Notes: generated by a model not told the origin, from the sequence alone. Counted from the stretch's first letter, positions 37,633 to 46,094 are shown. The stretch is 57,911 nucleotides of DNA from Idiomarina xiamenensis 10-D-4 (GCF_000299895.1 NZ_AMRG01000017.1:1-57911); one strand, 5' to 3'. Made by a program: numbers and translations.

Positions 37633-38295
37633 ATGACCAGCAATTTGATGAAAGCGATGGGGCTAACTATCGCATTGGCAAGCGCCGCGCTAACCGTCGC
37701 GGGCACTGCTTATGCCCTAAACGGCCTGCAACATCAGCAGAATTCAGGTACTTATGTACCAGGTGCGGCTTATGATTGCAGCGGCATCAGTTTGGATCAG
37801 CAAGATCCCACCAGTTTGACGCGTGAGGAGAAAATTGCGCAACTGGAAAAAACCTTACAACACTCTATCGACGATTACGCCACCTGTTTGCAACAGGTAC
37901 AAGCCGATATGGCTAGCGCCGAACAGCAAAGTGGTCAAGCGGCTGCTGGCCAAACCGGCAATGGGCAAAGCGGTGCTGGTCAAGCGCAAGGCCAACAGCA
38001 AGGAGAGCAAGGAGCACAGCAGAGTTCGTCTACACAGACCACCAGCGAGCAACAACATCAGCAACAGCGTTCACAGCAGGGTGAGTCGTCGACCACCGAG
38101 CAAGAAGCGCTACCGGCTGCACAACCCGGCAGCCCACCACAGGGCGCTGGAGGGCCACGGCAAGCAGTGCCACCAGCGGATAACGCGTCGGTGTTATGTA
38201 CTTTACTGTGGCAACAAATTGAACAGGCCAGTGATGCTGCCAGCAAGGAAAAGCTGACCCAGCAGTACCTTGATTACAACTGCGGTAAATCCTAA
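37633..38295 (+). CDS. Secreted Gln/Gly-rich protein with four cysteines, first gene of the operon
   Basis: I do not recognise a family. The 220-residue protein has a signal peptide (about 1-28, ending GTAYA). A first small helical domain has C49 and C85, a low-complexity Gln/Gly/Ser/Ala linker runs over about residues 97-160, and a Pro-rich stretch is followed by a second helical segment with C189 and C217. Each short domain has two cysteines about 28-36 apart, so each may close one disulfide: two helical hairpins tied by a flexible linker. The stop lies 13 bases before the lipoprotein gene. The flexible linker would suit a tether across the periplasm. Confidence 0.75.
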   Translation: MTSNLMKAMGLTIALASAALTVAGTAYALNGLQHQQNSGTYVPGAAYDCSGISLDQQDPTSLTREEKIAQLEKTLQHSIDDYATCLQQVQADMASAEQQSGQAAAGQTGNGQSGAGQAQGQQQGEQGAQQSSSTQTTSEQQHQQQRSQQGESSTTEQEALPAAQPGSPPQGAGGPRQAVPPADNASVLCTLLWQQIEQASDAASKEKLTQQYLDYNCGKS

Positions 38296-38308
38296 TAAGA
38301 GAACGATT

Positions 38309-39592
38309 ATGTCAATCAACAACGTTACCCTATCGAAGCAACCATTACTGTTTTTGTTGTGCGCATTCACACTCCTCTTAAGTGGCTGCGGCGCGACCCC
38401 CAAAACACAAAATGGCCCGTTAATGGTGGGTCCCGGCTCAACTATGCAGAGCGAACCGACAAAACGCAGCTATAACTACAACAGCAGCATTTATTTGGAC
38501 GTCGCGGTACCGGTGTTTAATCCGGGCTTTCCGATTGACGCTGATAGTGGGCATATCGATTACGATGAATTGGGCGAGATGGATATTTGGCCACAATTGC
38601 GCCGTGCCGAAGCCAAGCGCTTTGCGATTCAAACCAAACATGCGCTGCAAGATACCAAGGCGTTTGGCTCGGTCAATAACGTACCCAGTACCGATACCAC
38701 CGCCGATTTATTTGTGCTTGGCACCATCAATCACTCCGATAGCGAAGTTGTGACCATCACGGTGATGGTCATTGATAGCGCGGGCACGATTTTGGGCGAG
38801 CGCGAGTTTGAACACACGGTCTCGCAGTATTTTTTCCGCGACCAACAGAATCAGGATAAAAACCCCTACGAACCGGTCTTTAGCCAAATTGGTGATTATG
38901 TTTACGATTTGGTCACGCAATTACCCGATACGCAAAAGCAACGTATCAAACAAACCACGTTGGTGCGTTATGCACAGTATTACTCACCTGAGGCCTACGA
39001 CAGCTACGTCTCACGCCAGTTAAAGCGGTATGACGGACAGCAATATTATCAATATTCGTTGAACGGTTTACCGGCCGAAGATGATCCTATGTTCCAACGT
39101 ATTCAAAATTTGCGGGCGCAAGATTTACTGTTCGTCGACCGCATGCAAGACCAGTTCGAGGTGTTTGATAAAGAAACCGAAGACGCCTACCGACAGTGGC
39201 AAAAAGAAACCCTGCCAGAAGCTGTGCGTGCTCGCGAAGCGCGTGCCGAGCGTAACACCAAAGCGGCATTGGGTATTGGTTTAGGGGTGTTGGCAGCGGT
39301 ATTGGGCAATAACAGTTCGTCTACCGCTACAGCGGTTGCCAGAACCGCCGGTGCTATTGGTTCGGTGTGGTTGCTAAAAGATGCCTACAAAGCCAACGAG
39401 AACCTAAAAGTCGCCCGCACGGTTATCGATGAAATGGGGCAAGGCTTAGATTTGAACTTGAGCCCAACGGTGATGGAGTTTGACGACAAAAGCGTCGAAT
39501 TAACAGGTACCGCTAGCGAACAGTACGAGCAGTGGAAGGCGCATTTACGTAAAATTTATGCGCTTGAACAAACGCCCGACACGCGATTGTAA
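38309..39592 (+). CDS. Predicted outer-membrane lipoprotein of the envelope operon
   Basis: A 427-residue lipoprotein: signal peptide and lipobox LLSGC with C27. The +2 residue is Gly, so it should be sorted to the outer membrane. The N-terminal half (about 50-220) is a mixed alpha/beta region including TADLFVLGTINHSD and VVTITVMVIDSAG, reminiscent of CsgG/LpoB-like or TolB-N-like folds, though this is only impression. A glycine-zipper-like hydrophobic stretch (AALGIGLGVLAAVLG, about 335-350) is unusual in a lipoprotein. The chosen ATG avoids 13 extra codons overlapping the upstream gene. Family unknown. Confidence 0.78.
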   Translation: MSINNVTLSKQPLLFLLCAFTLLLSGCGATPKTQNGPLMVGPGSTMQSEPTKRSYNYNSSIYLDVAVPVFNPGFPIDADSGHIDYDELGEMDIWPQLRRAEAKRFAIQTKHALQDTKAFGSVNNVPSTDTTADLFVLGTINHSDSEVVTITVMVIDSAGTILGEREFEHTVSQYFFRDQQNQDKNPYEPVFSQIGDYVYDLVTQLPDTQKQRIKQTTLVRYAQYYSPEAYDSYVSRQLKRYDGQQYYQYSLNGLPAEDDPMFQRIQNLRAQDLLFVDRMQDQFEVFDKETEDAYRQWQKETLPEAVRAREARAERNTKAALGIGLGVLAAVLGNNSSSTATAVARTAGAIGSVWLLKDAYKANENLKVARTVIDEMGQGLDLNLSPTVMEFDDKSVELTGTASEQYEQWKAHLRKIYALEQTPDTRL

Positions 39593-39603
39593 CGGCGCCA
39601 CCG

Positions 39604-41103
39604 ATGGCTGAGCACAACCAACCACAAAGCCAGATTGACGCGCTGCTTGCCGAGCAAGCACAGCAGCAGCGTCGACGCTGGCTCATCGCCATAGCGGTGC
39701 TGTTGTTGTTATTGGCGTTATTGAGTTTGGGCTGGCTGGCACAGCAAGTGCTGATTAACAGCAGCACCCCGGCTGCTGCGCAGCAGTTGGAGAGTAGCGC
39801 TGACGCTAGCGCCGAGAAGCAACCTGAACAAGCCCTTGCAACGCCAGACACCGGGACCGATGAGCAGCAAGCACAACGCCGGCAGCAGTTTATGCAACAG
39901 CTGCCGATTTTCGAGCAAGGGTTAGAGGCACAACTGACGCAAGCCCACGTCAAACGTTTTGCCGAATCGGCGGTGACCGCCGCGCTGGCGGCAAAACAGC
40001 AGGCTCTGGTGGCATTTGCTAACGGCGATTATGAACAAGCATTGCAGCAGTTAGGCGAGGCTCGTGAGCAAGGCAAAGCCATCTTGGCCAACTGGCAGCA
40101 AACATTGCAACAGCGTCTTAGCGAGGCGCAACAAGCATTTGCCAGTGACCAAGTGAGCGCCGCGCAACTGGCGTTGGAGAAAGCGCTGTTACTCGACCCC
40201 GACAACCAGCAGGGGCAGCAACTGCAACAACGTATCGCGGTTTACCCCGAGGTTAGCCGTTGGTTAGATCGTTATCGCGTCGCTGAGGTCGAGAATAATC
40301 TATCGGCTCAGATCGACGCCCTGACCAAGGTACTGGCATTAGACCCTGCGCGGCAGTCGACTTGGCAGCAAACACTGAGCGACAAGCGCCGCTTACAACA
40401 GCAGCAGCAAGCTGATAGTTGGGTGACGAAGGGCGTGGCGGCATTACAAAGCGGTGATTTAACGGCTGCCGAACAGGCTTATCAACAGGCCCGGCAGCAG
40501 GCGCCGCAACAAGGCAATGTCCAGCAGTTGGGTAAAGCGCTTGCCAGCGCGCAACACGAGCAACAGTTACAACAACAGCAACAGCGTATCCAACAGTTGA
40601 TCGGCGCCGACGATTGGCGGCAAGTGCAGCAACTCAGCGCCTCGGCGTTGCAGCAATTTCCTAATAACTCACAGTTACAGCTGTGGTCACAACAGGCGCA
40701 ACAATTGAACCAAGTGCAACAGCAATTGGACAACTATAACGCTCGTCCACAACGATTAACCGACAGCAATATTCAACAAGCGGCCACCGATTTGTTGGCC
40801 ACGGCGTTACCGTTAATGCCGCAGTCGGCAAGGCTGCAACAAGCAGCACAGCAGTTGGCGCAACAGATCGATCAACTGCAACAGCCGGTTGCGGTGACGG
40901 TGATTTCTGATAATCGCACCGATATTCGCGTGCTCGGCACTGGCGTGGTCGGCACCGTCGATGAAAAAGTGATTCAGCTTAAACCGGGTCGCTACACCTT
41001 AGAGGGACGGCGCGACGGCTATCGTAGCAAACGCGTGACGCTAGCATTGGCGCCAGGGCAAGAACAAGCGCGAATTGAACTGATTTGTGACGAAAGGATA
41101 TGA
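39604..41103 (+). CDS. Membrane-anchored TPR/coiled-coil protein with C-terminal PEGA-like domain
   Basis: A 499-residue protein with N-terminus inside, one membrane helix (about 26-48) and a long Gln/Ala-rich periplasmic helical region with TPR-like repeats such as ANGDYEQALQQLGEAREQGKA, DQVSAAQLALEKALLLDPDN and ALQSGDLTAAEQAYQQAR. A beta domain at about 425-499 ends LKPGRYTLEGRRDGYRSKRV, typical of PEGA domains. The 3' end overlaps the next gene by four bases (ATGA). It probably forms a periplasmic scaffold together with the PEGA-FGE protein that follows. Function unknown. Confidence 0.8.
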   Translation: MAEHNQPQSQIDALLAEQAQQQRRRWLIAIAVLLLLLALLSLGWLAQQVLINSSTPAAAQQLESSADASAEKQPEQALATPDTGTDEQQAQRRQQFMQQLPIFEQGLEAQLTQAHVKRFAESAVTAALAAKQQALVAFANGDYEQALQQLGEAREQGKAILANWQQTLQQRLSEAQQAFASDQVSAAQLALEKALLLDPDNQQGQQLQQRIAVYPEVSRWLDRYRVAEVENNLSAQIDALTKVLALDPARQSTWQQTLSDKRRLQQQQQADSWVTKGVAALQSGDLTAAEQAYQQARQQAPQQGNVQQLGKALASAQHEQQLQQQQQRIQQLIGADDWRQVQQLSASALQQFPNNSQLQLWSQQAQQLNQVQQQLDNYNARPQRLTDSNIQQAATDLLATALPLMPQSARLQQAAQQLAQQIDQLQQPVAVTVISDNRTDIRVLGTGVVGTVDEKVIQLKPGRYTLEGRRDGYRSKRVTLALAPGQEQARIELICDERI

Positions 41104-43103
41104 CCGTGAGCGATAGTAAACGCGCAAGTGTTGACGACCATATTAAAGCCAAGCAACTCAAGGGTGCTGGTGTAGTGATTGCCGGCGCGATAGTGACCCT
41201 GCTGGTGTTACTTAGCTTTTTTTATTGGTTGGTGTTCGTTAAGGGCTATGCGGTGCAAATTGCACCACAAGAAGCACGTCAACAAGCCAGCGTGCGCGTG
41301 CTGAATGGTGCTGGTGTGGTGTCTGAACACAGCCTTTATAGCTTATTTGGCGGTGAGCTGACGGTCGAGATTAGCGCGCCGACTTATATCAGCGAAACGC
41401 TGACTATCAACGCCGACAGTCCCAGCACCCTCAGCGTTACACTGCAGCCGCAACCGGCGCTCATCCACGCGCGCTTAGCTGATGACGTCGAGGCCAGTTG
41501 GTTTATCGACGAGCAACGCATCGCAGTTGGCAATCATTTGCAGCATGAACTCGCCGCTGGCGACTATGTATTGCGTGTCGATAGCCCTTTTCATCAATCA
41601 TGGCAACAGTCGTTGTCGCTGGCGCGCGGTGAAGAGGTCGAATTAACGCCAGCATTGACTCTGATAGAAGGACAGCTGAGCGTCAGCAGTCAAGTCACCG
41701 ACGCCAGCGTTCGGATAGATGGTGGCGAACCACAACCGTTACCGCTGAGCATCAATTTGGCTGGAGGGCGCCATCAATTGCAAGTGACCGCGGCGGGTTA
41801 TCAAACCATCGATGATAGTATCGAAATCAGCAATAACCAGCCCTCGGTTAGCCGTGCTTATCGACTCCAGCCATTGCAAAGTCAGTTGCAAATTAGTGCG
41901 ACGCCGGCAGACGGTGTGCTGACCATCGATGGCCGTTCACAGCAACTTGGTAACCTCTCCATTGCCGCCAATCGAGCCCACCAAGTGCGCTATCAGCGCG
42001 ACGGCTATGCCAGCCAAGAGCAGTCGTTAACGCCGCGTGTCGGTGAGCAACAAAAGCTACATTTTGAGTTAGTGGCCACCTATGGTGACGTGCGAGTACA
42101 AAGCAACCTGCCCGGACAGTTGCAGGTGAACGGTCAAGTACAGGGCGAAACACCGCAACAGCTGCGCTTGCAGACCGTCGAGCAACGCTTAACGCTAACT
42201 AAGCCCGGTTATCGCACGGTTACGCGGCAGATACAGCCGCGCCAAGATCGTGTCACGCAAGTGCAAATGGAGTTGCTGACCGAGTTTGATGCGCGGCGTG
42301 CCGAGGGCCGGCCACTATTTGTGTCGACGCTGGGTATTGAAATGGCACGTTTTCAGCCCAGCGCATACGTGATGGGCTCGCCTGCCAACGAACGCGACCG
42401 CAAGCGAGACGAATATCAGCTAAGGGTCGATTTTTCACGACCAATTTGGGTCTCTCGGCATGAAATAACCGAAGCCCAATATCATGCCTTTACCCAGCAA
42501 GGCGGTACCAGTTCGTTACCGGTTAGCCAGGTCAGTTGGCTAGAGGCGGTGCAATATTGCAATTGGCTCAGCGAACAAGAGGGCTTGCCGCTGTTTTATC
42601 GCATCCAAGGCCAGCAAGTGGTGGGTGTTAATGCCGAGGCGCGCGGCTATCGCTTGTTGACCGAAGCCGAATGGGAGTGGTTAGCCAAACAGGCGGGTCG
42701 CTCTGCCGCGACCACGTTCATTTGGGGTAACGGTGAACGTATTCCGAACCATAGCGGTAATTTTGCCGATCAGTCGTTACAGGGTAAACAGACGTTTTTT
42801 CTCAAGGATTACAACGATGGTTTCACCGGCAAGGCGCCGGTGGGCAGCTTCAAAGCCGACCGCGTAGGCTTGTTTGATTTGGCCGGTAATGTCAGCGAAT
42901 GGGTACACGACCGGTATACCACCAACCCACCCGATACCTCGGTGACGCACACCGACTATTTAGGGCCGACAGTGGGTCAGCAACACGTGGTTAAAGGCGC
43001 CAATTATGAATCGGGACGCCTTCAAGAGCTGCGTAATGCCGCTAAAATTGTGGGTGACGGTGCGGCCGCCACCATCGGTTTCCGCATTGCTCGTTACGAT
43101 TAA
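41100..43103 (+). CDS. Membrane-anchored PEGA-repeat protein with C-terminal FGE-like domain
   Basis: A 667-residue protein: one membrane helix (about 23-46), then PEGA-type beta repeats (about 60-395) such as INLAGGRHQLQVTAAGYQTI, NRAHQVRYQRDGYASQEQ and EQRLTLTKPGYRTVTRQI. A formylglycine-generating-enzyme-like domain follows (about 405-667) with YVMGSPANER, PIWVSRHEITEAQYHAF, VSWLEAVQYCNWLSE, YRLLTEAEWEWLAK, GLFDLAGNVSEWVHD and GFRIAR. The cysteine pair that performs formylglycine formation is absent: the aligned end reads KGANYESGRLQELRNAAK. So the domain is likely a ligand- or protein-binding version. The ATG is preceded by GAAAGGA and overlaps the stop of the upstream gene. Confidence 0.87.
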   Translation: MTVSDSKRASVDDHIKAKQLKGAGVVIAGAIVTLLVLLSFFYWLVFVKGYAVQIAPQEARQQASVRVLNGAGVVSEHSLYSLFGGELTVEISAPTYISETLTINADSPSTLSVTLQPQPALIHARLADDVEASWFIDEQRIAVGNHLQHELAAGDYVLRVDSPFHQSWQQSLSLARGEEVELTPALTLIEGQLSVSSQVTDASVRIDGGEPQPLPLSINLAGGRHQLQVTAAGYQTIDDSIEISNNQPSVSRAYRLQPLQSQLQISATPADGVLTIDGRSQQLGNLSIAANRAHQVRYQRDGYASQEQSLTPRVGEQQKLHFELVATYGDVRVQSNLPGQLQVNGQVQGETPQQLRLQTVEQRLTLTKPGYRTVTRQIQPRQDRVTQVQMELLTEFDARRAEGRPLFVSTLGIEMARFQPSAYVMGSPANERDRKRDEYQLRVDFSRPIWVSRHEITEAQYHAFTQQGGTSSLPVSQVSWLEAVQYCNWLSEQEGLPLFYRIQGQQVVGVNAEARGYRLLTEAEWEWLAKQAGRSAATTFIWGNGERIPNHSGNFADQSLQGKQTFFLKDYNDGFTGKAPVGSFKADRVGLFDLAGNVSEWVHDRYTTNPPDTSVTHTDYLGPTVGQQHVVKGANYESGRLQELRNAAKIVGDGAAATIGFRIARYD

Positions 43104-43118
43104 GCGAGAAGAGGCTCG

Positions 43119-43247
43119 ATGATGCAAAAAAAGTCTAAAAGTAAGCTGTGGTTAGCATTGATACTGGTCGTGATTGCCGCCTCGGCAACCGCCGCAGTGG
43201 TGAAAATTAGTCTGGATTCGCCGGTGGCCTTTCCGGTGGACATTTAA
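43119..43247 (+). CDS. 42-residue single-pass membrane protein
   Basis: This gene is too short for most callers. It starts with tandem ATG ATG after AGAGG, and encodes MMQKKSKSKL, a hydrophobic stretch WLALILVVIAASATAAVV (about 11-28), and the tail KISLDSPVAFPVDI. The lysine-rich N-terminus would stay inside and the short tail face the periplasm; signal-peptidase cleavage at ATAA is the alternative. It fills the gap between the PEGA-FGE gene (15 bases) and the ExbB-like gene (9 bases), so it is embedded in the operon. A small subunit or assembly factor of the channel complex is the natural guess. ATG 43122 may be the true start. Confidence 0.7.
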   Translation: MMQKKSKSKLWLALILVVIAASATAAVVKISLDSPVAFPVDI

Positions 43248-43256
43248 GGGACAGCG

Positions 43257-44033
43257 ATGAAAACAGCAAAAGATAATACTCGCATGAACATGCCGCCGGT
43301 GGTTAGCCTGCCGGTGTTTTTAGTGATCATCGCGGTCGTGCACTTTTTCTACCAAGGTGTGGTGATACCCAACGCACAAGCGGCCATTGCTGCGCAAGGT
43401 GCGGGTGGCACGGTCAGTATTTGGGTCATTTTAAAAGATCTTGAGCAGCAAATCTGTATCAGCATCGGTTTGTTCTGCTTGGTCATCATGGGTTACAAGT
43501 ATTACCGCATTGTCTTTATCGAAGAGCCGCTATTCACCACCGATTACCTGCAAAGTTACGATAAATCGCAACCGTTAGACGTCGATCAGGCAATTAATGA
43601 CCTGCAGCAAAGTAGCCACGCCAAAAACAGCTCGGTTGCTACTTGGATCAATTGTCTGCGCCGTTACAAAAACACCAACAACGTACAGCACGCTGCCGAC
43701 GCCACGCGTGATAGTGTCGATGCGCTGGCAGTGCAATTAGAGGCCGGTAACGCGCTGATCCGTTATTTTATTTGGGCCATTCCCAGCATCGGCTTTATCG
43801 GTACCGTACGCGGTATCGGTAGCGCGTTAGCGAAGGCCGAAGAGGCGGTGTCTGGCGACATTTCGGGTATGGTCGATATGCTCGGTGTGGCGTTCAACTC
43901 AACCCTGGTGGCGTTGGTGATTTCCATCATTTTGATGTACGTACTACACGTATTGAATAATCGCCAAGACGAAATGGTCATCAAGACCCGTGAAAACTGC
44001 GAAACGCATTTGTTGACCCAGTTGCACCGCTAA
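43257..44033 (+). CDS. MotA/TolQ/ExbB family proton-channel protein
   Basis: This 258-residue inner-membrane protein has about four helices: near 15-37, 62-88, 167-190 and 208-233. The last two match the ExbB/TolQ pore helices. IPSIGFIGTVRGIGSAL carries the conserved threonine T183 in the IGTV motif, and GVAFNSTLVALVISI carries T216, counterpart of the threonine that lines the proton path. ExbB/TolQ pentamers use proton flow to move a dimer of ExbD/TolR. Here the partner helices are found at the start of the next two gene products. Only two bases separate it from the first vWA gene. Confidence 0.88.
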   Translation: MKTAKDNTRMNMPPVVSLPVFLVIIAVVHFFYQGVVIPNAQAAIAAQGAGGTVSIWVILKDLEQQICISIGLFCLVIMGYKYYRIVFIEEPLFTTDYLQSYDKSQPLDVDQAINDLQQSSHAKNSSVATWINCLRRYKNTNNVQHAADATRDSVDALAVQLEAGNALIRYFIWAIPSIGFIGTVRGIGSALAKAEEAVSGDISGMVDMLGVAFNSTLVALVISIILMYVLHVLNNRQDEMVIKTRENCETHLLTQLHR

Positions 44034-44035
44034 TC

Positions 44036-45106
44036 ATGAGCAAACAGCGTAAAAGCGACGGTTTTAATCTCGCCTTTTTGGACGTCATGGCCTGTGGCTT
44101 AGGCGCAGTGCTAATGATACTCATCGTGGTTAAATTTAATGCCAGCACCAGCGTCCCTAGCGATGAAATTGAACGTTTGCAAAGCGACTTGGCAGGCTTG
44201 CAACAGCAACAACAAGAAACCCTACAGCAGCTTCAGCAAACCGACGCCAATTTATCTTCAGAAACGGCCTCTGCCGAGCAAATTCAAAGCCGTATCGAGC
44301 AACTACAGATCCAGCAACAGGCGGCACAGCGCGCGCTCGATGACCAGTTAGCGGTATTGGCAAACCTAGAGCAGGCGGTGGCGGCTGCTGCGCCAGAGAC
44401 CGCAGATGATAACTTGTCATTAAGCGGTAGCGGCGAAGAGAGCTATTTACTGGGTTTAAAAGTGGAAGGCAAAGCCATCGGTATTTTGTTGGACTATAGT
44501 GCGTCGATGACCGATGAGGGCTTGGTTGACGTGATCAAGCGTAAAATCGGCTCCGCCGCCGATAAGCAACGTGGGCCTAAGTGGCAACGTGCTAAACGCG
44601 TCGCGAAATGGTTACTGGCACGTTTACCGCAAAGCTCGCAGGTGGCGCTGGTGGCTTTTAATGAGCAGGCGCAGCCACTGGGTTTACGCGCGGTCAATAG
44701 CGCCAAAGTCAGTAGTAGCATGAACGCGTTAAGCGAGGCCATCGACGGCTTAGTGCCGCAACACGGTACCAATTTGCAACAGGCGCTGATGACCATCACC
44801 CAAGCCATGCCCGATATGACCGATTTGTACGTGATCACCGATGGGCTCCCCACCTTATTAAGCGACGCGTCGGGCTTACAGACTAACGCCCAGTGTCAGC
44901 CGTTGCCGGGTAAAATGAAAACCATCGATGGCGATTGTCGTTTACTGACTTTTTTACACAGTTTTCAAACAGCAGCACCCAAATCGGTACGCACTAACAT
45001 CATTTTGTTGCCGATGGAGGGTGATCCACAGGCGGCTTCGGCGTATTGGAACTGGGCGGATATCACCGGTGGCTTATTGATCAGTCCGGCACGGAGTTGG
45101 CCATGA
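44036..45106 (+). CDS. vWA protein 1 with ExbD-like membrane helix
   Basis: A 356-residue protein. The N-terminus SKQRKSDGF is inside; the helix LAFLDVMACGLGAVLMILIV (about 12-33) carries D16. FLDVM matches the FIDVM of ExbD and PLLDVL of TolR around their proton-carrying aspartate. A Gln-rich coiled coil (about 42-118) leads to a von Willebrand A domain (about 145-340). That domain has a complete metal site: D153-Y-S155-A-S157, the threonine of QHGTNLQQ and the aspartate of VITDGLP. The vWA would lie in the periplasm. The 3' end overlaps the second vWA gene by ATGA. Confidence 0.86.
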   Translation: MSKQRKSDGFNLAFLDVMACGLGAVLMILIVVKFNASTSVPSDEIERLQSDLAGLQQQQQETLQQLQQTDANLSSETASAEQIQSRIEQLQIQQQAAQRALDDQLAVLANLEQAVAAAAPETADDNLSLSGSGEESYLLGLKVEGKAIGILLDYSASMTDEGLVDVIKRKIGSAADKQRGPKWQRAKRVAKWLLARLPQSSQVALVAFNEQAQPLGLRAVNSAKVSSSMNALSEAIDGLVPQHGTNLQQALMTITQAMPDMTDLYVITDGLPTLLSDASGLQTNAQCQPLPGKMKTIDGDCRLLTFLHSFQTAAPKSVRTNIILLPMEGDPQAASAYWNWADITGGLLISPARSWP

Positions 45107-46056
45107 GTAAACGCACGCCGATAGAAGTGTTTAGCTTATCGTTCTTGGATGTGATTTCGTGTGCATTCGGTGCCGTGGTGATGCTGATTTTGTTGGCAAA
45201 AAATGGCGACGAGGGGGACTTTCGCGACGCTAATCAAGTCAGCACTCTGATCCAGTCGATTGCGCAGGCGCAACAGCAAAGTGCCGCTTTGCAGCAAGCC
45301 TTTGCCGACAAATTAGAGCAACTACAACAGATGCAGGCTGCCGCTGCTAGTAATGCCGAACAGGCCGAAGCGCTGCAAAGCGCGATTGCGCGTGCAAAAA
45401 ATAACGTCCAACAACTGACCGATGCCGCCTCGGGCTTAGAACAAACCCTAGTTGAGCGCGAGCGGGCCGCACTCAATGCCGGGCGTGCAGAAACCCGTGA
45501 TGAAGCGGTGGGCGGTGTACCTGTTGATAGCGATTACGTCGTGTTTATTATTGATACCTCGGGCAGTATGCGACAGTTATGGCCGCAGGTCATGCGTACC
45601 ATGCAAGAGGTATTAAATAACCATCCCGACGTGAAAGGCTTTCAAGTGATGTCGGATAACGGCGACGTGCTCGGCCAAAACCATGCTGGTGGTTGGCGCA
45701 AGGACAGTAAGGCGCAACGCGCCGGTGTATTACAAGGCATGCGCAGTTGGTCGGGCGCGTCCAACAGCTCGCCAGTGGAGGGCATCGAATTAGCCTTAAA
45801 AAGTTATCGCCGCTATGCCGGTAACTTGGCGCTATATGTGTTCGGTGACGATTACGCCGGACGCTCCTACGAAGCCGCAGCGACGCATATTACCGCGCTG
45901 AATAATGACGGTAACGGTGGCCAAATTGCACGTATTCATGGCATCGGCTTTAAGAAGCGCGGGTTTGACGTTAACCCGCGCAGTGAAGTCGTGAAGTTTT
46001 CCACCCTGATGCGCGAAGTTGCCCAGCGCAACAACGGCACCTTTATGGGCCTTTAG
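45103..46056 (+). CDS. vWA protein 2 with ExbD-like membrane helix
   Basis: A 317-residue protein starting at the ATG overlapping the previous stop; a frame 19 codons longer lies inside the first vWA gene. Helix SLSFLDVISCAFGAVVMLIL (about 11-32) has D16 and C20 at the same positions as vWA protein 1. A coiled coil (about 42-125) and a vWA domain (about 142-317) follow. The metal site starts D151-T-S153-G-S155-M; the usual threonine is replaced near NSSPVEGIEL and the late Asp lies in VFGDDYAG. The two vWA proteins differ strongly outside the helix, so they look like a heterodimer rather than a recent copy. Last gene of the operon. Confidence 0.86.
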   Translation: MSKRTPIEVFSLSFLDVISCAFGAVVMLILLAKNGDEGDFRDANQVSTLIQSIAQAQQQSAALQQAFADKLEQLQQMQAAAASNAEQAEALQSAIARAKNNVQQLTDAASGLEQTLVERERAALNAGRAETRDEAVGGVPVDSDYVVFIIDTSGSMRQLWPQVMRTMQEVLNNHPDVKGFQVMSDNGDVLGQNHAGGWRKDSKAQRAGVLQGMRSWSGASNSSPVEGIELALKSYRRYAGNLALYVFGDDYAGRSYEAAATHITALNNDGNGGQIARIHGIGFKKRGFDVNPRSEVVKFSTLMREVAQRNNGTFMGL

Positions 46057-46094
46057 TTATGGGCTTTAGTCGGGTTAAAAACCTCGTTACTTGC

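Noticed and set aside
39604-41103. Long repeated Gln codons as a tandem DNA repeat.
   Set aside because: The CAA/CAG runs are interspersed with other codons and no unit repeats at DNA level; it is amino-acid composition of a coiled coil.
42300-43103. Annotating the FGE-like domain as a sulfatase-activating enzyme.
   Set aside because: The catalytic cysteines are missing and no sulfatase gene is in the window.
37633-46056. Reading the ExbB/vWA operon as a Zorya-type anti-phage system.
   Set aside because: ZorA/ZorB share the MotA/MotB-like pair, but Zorya also needs ZorC/ZorD or ZorE (helicase or nuclease) and ZorB has a peptidoglycan-binding domain. None of these is present; the partners here are periplasmic.
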